Shown: positions 63,501 through 64,000 of the stretch, in pieces
Layout of the letters: each line of letters starts with the position of its first letter
Numbering within the stretch: position 1 is the first letter of the stretch
Source of the DNA: Xiphydria camelus
Lineage: Eukaryota > Arthropoda > Insecta > Hymenoptera > Xiphydriidae
DNA: 64,000 nucleotides
Assembly: GCA_963678675.1 (NCBI GenBank)
Contig: OY783193.1
Coordinates: forward strand, 18,983,940 to 19,047,939
Direction: 5' to 3'
The notes under the pieces: model-generated
What the model was told of the DNA's origin: nothing
Database searches by the model: none
The model's input: the letters and a program-made list of their open reading frames with translations, nothing else
Translations under genes and position numbers: made by a program

Positions 63501-64000
63501 AGCTTTACCACCAGGGACTCGTGAAAGAAAGGACATTATTGATCAAATTAGAAAAGGCGGGGATTTTCTAGTTAATACAAACCCTCACTTAAATGATGGC
63601 ACATTAGTAGTTTGTCGACGACCCAATGAAATTATGCAAAAGACCGCCGAAGATTTTGCGGTTTGAGGAAACTGTAGAGGTCAGTATGCAAAATCCACGC
63701 TACGTCACCATTTTCGTAAGTGCACGAATTTCGATGGGAAACGTCAGAGAATTGTACTGGTGAAAGGTAGAAGAATCGCTGCCCGAGTTCATGCTAGAAC
63801 AAATGACGATGTGCGAAAGAGCGTTATGCCGTACCTTAAGGAGGACGAAGTAGTTCGAACGGTCCGCTGCGATGAGTTGGTGATGCTGCATGCGAACAAA
63901 ATGAGCGACAAGCATGGAACACATAAGCATCTTTATCGAATGATACGTGGAAAAGTGCGTCTCTTCGGTCGATTTCTGATAGCAATAAAAAGCATTAAAA

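Larger units (their letters stand above)
58495..64000 (+). pseudogene. Decayed multi-exon zinc-finger gene, open at window end
   Basis: Exon 58495-58549 plus 60973-61052 (split by an insertion; GSPT joins YDKIWSCVQSTGF in frame). Donor GTAAAT; next exon from 61162 after TTTTTCAG. Acidic, Ser-rich coding follows to 61801, possible intron 61802-61875, then 61876-63666, with KHFCLYCKKWQNKLARHMEF (C2H2-like). After TGA at 63664-63666, which sits where the first Cys of a second finger (GNC...HHFRKC) is expected, the frame continues to 64000. In-frame stops at 61278 and 62794 and a shift near 61435 suggest a pseudogene. The layout resembles uncharacterised animal proteins; function unknown. Confidence 0.55.

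Overview
This is eukaryotic DNA, most likely from an insect (Hymenoptera is plausible but not proven). The reasons are AT-rich intergenic sequence, short GT-AG introns (74-131 bp), exons that look like animal CD2BP2 and MTFR1-family genes, and a dense load of animal-type transposable elements. No bacterial operons, RBSs or CRISPR arrays are present. Almost everything here is mobile DNA, much of it nested; host genes are fragments.

Region 1-3416 holds a long hairpin repeat, two minisatellites (about 115 bp and 72 bp units), and a non-autonomous hAT element (8-bp target duplication) inside the 72-bp array. Region 3417-24718 is one piggyBac-like element (TTAA duplication) that has been invaded repeatedly. 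A PIF/Harbinger derivative lies near its left end. A Mag-like Ty3/gypsy LTR retrotransposon (7319-24249, duplication CTACG) splits its transposase Cys-rich domain. Inside that gypsy sits a non-autonomous DNA transposon with CCCAGGTAGCACA termini and an embedded 5S-rRNA-like Pol III promoter (7541-19657). In the central palindrome of that transposon sit two copies of an RLE-type (R2/NeSL/Utopia-like) non-LTR retrotransposon: copy A (8256-17340, near complete) and copy B (17404-19126, 5' truncated). Both lie at exactly the same site and in the same orientation, with unusually long target duplications (about 63 and 51 bp). The 5' end of copy A starts with a U2 snRNA-like head. This retrotransposon and its target are the most interesting system in the window.

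Region 24719-31340 holds a decayed DUF4806-type gene, other exon remnants, and a foldback element with roughly 670-bp arms. Region 31340-36550 is a second nest: a palindromic MITE split by a TAA-duplicating element that carries about twelve copies of a CTCGAGCGCGTCAGA motif, and that itself contains an intact 5S-carrying transposon, a Helitron/HINE-like element with a minisatellite, and other palindromic MITEs. Region 36678-51748 has two complete copies of one Ty3/gypsy element (936-bp LTRs) in opposite orientation, only 76 bp apart. One has intact gag and RT/RNase H, the other a wrecked pol, and both have a broken integrase.

Region 51993-52385 has the first two coding exons of a CD2BP2 (U5-52K) homologue, with no later exons found. 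Region 53300-57600 is a diverged repeat field. Region 58495-64000 is a decayed zinc-finger gene whose exon is split by a 2.4-kb composite Harbinger unit. That unit has two inverted Harbinger ends flanking the last exons of an MTFR1-like gene, with its intron and poly(A) signal: an apparent DNA-level gene capture.
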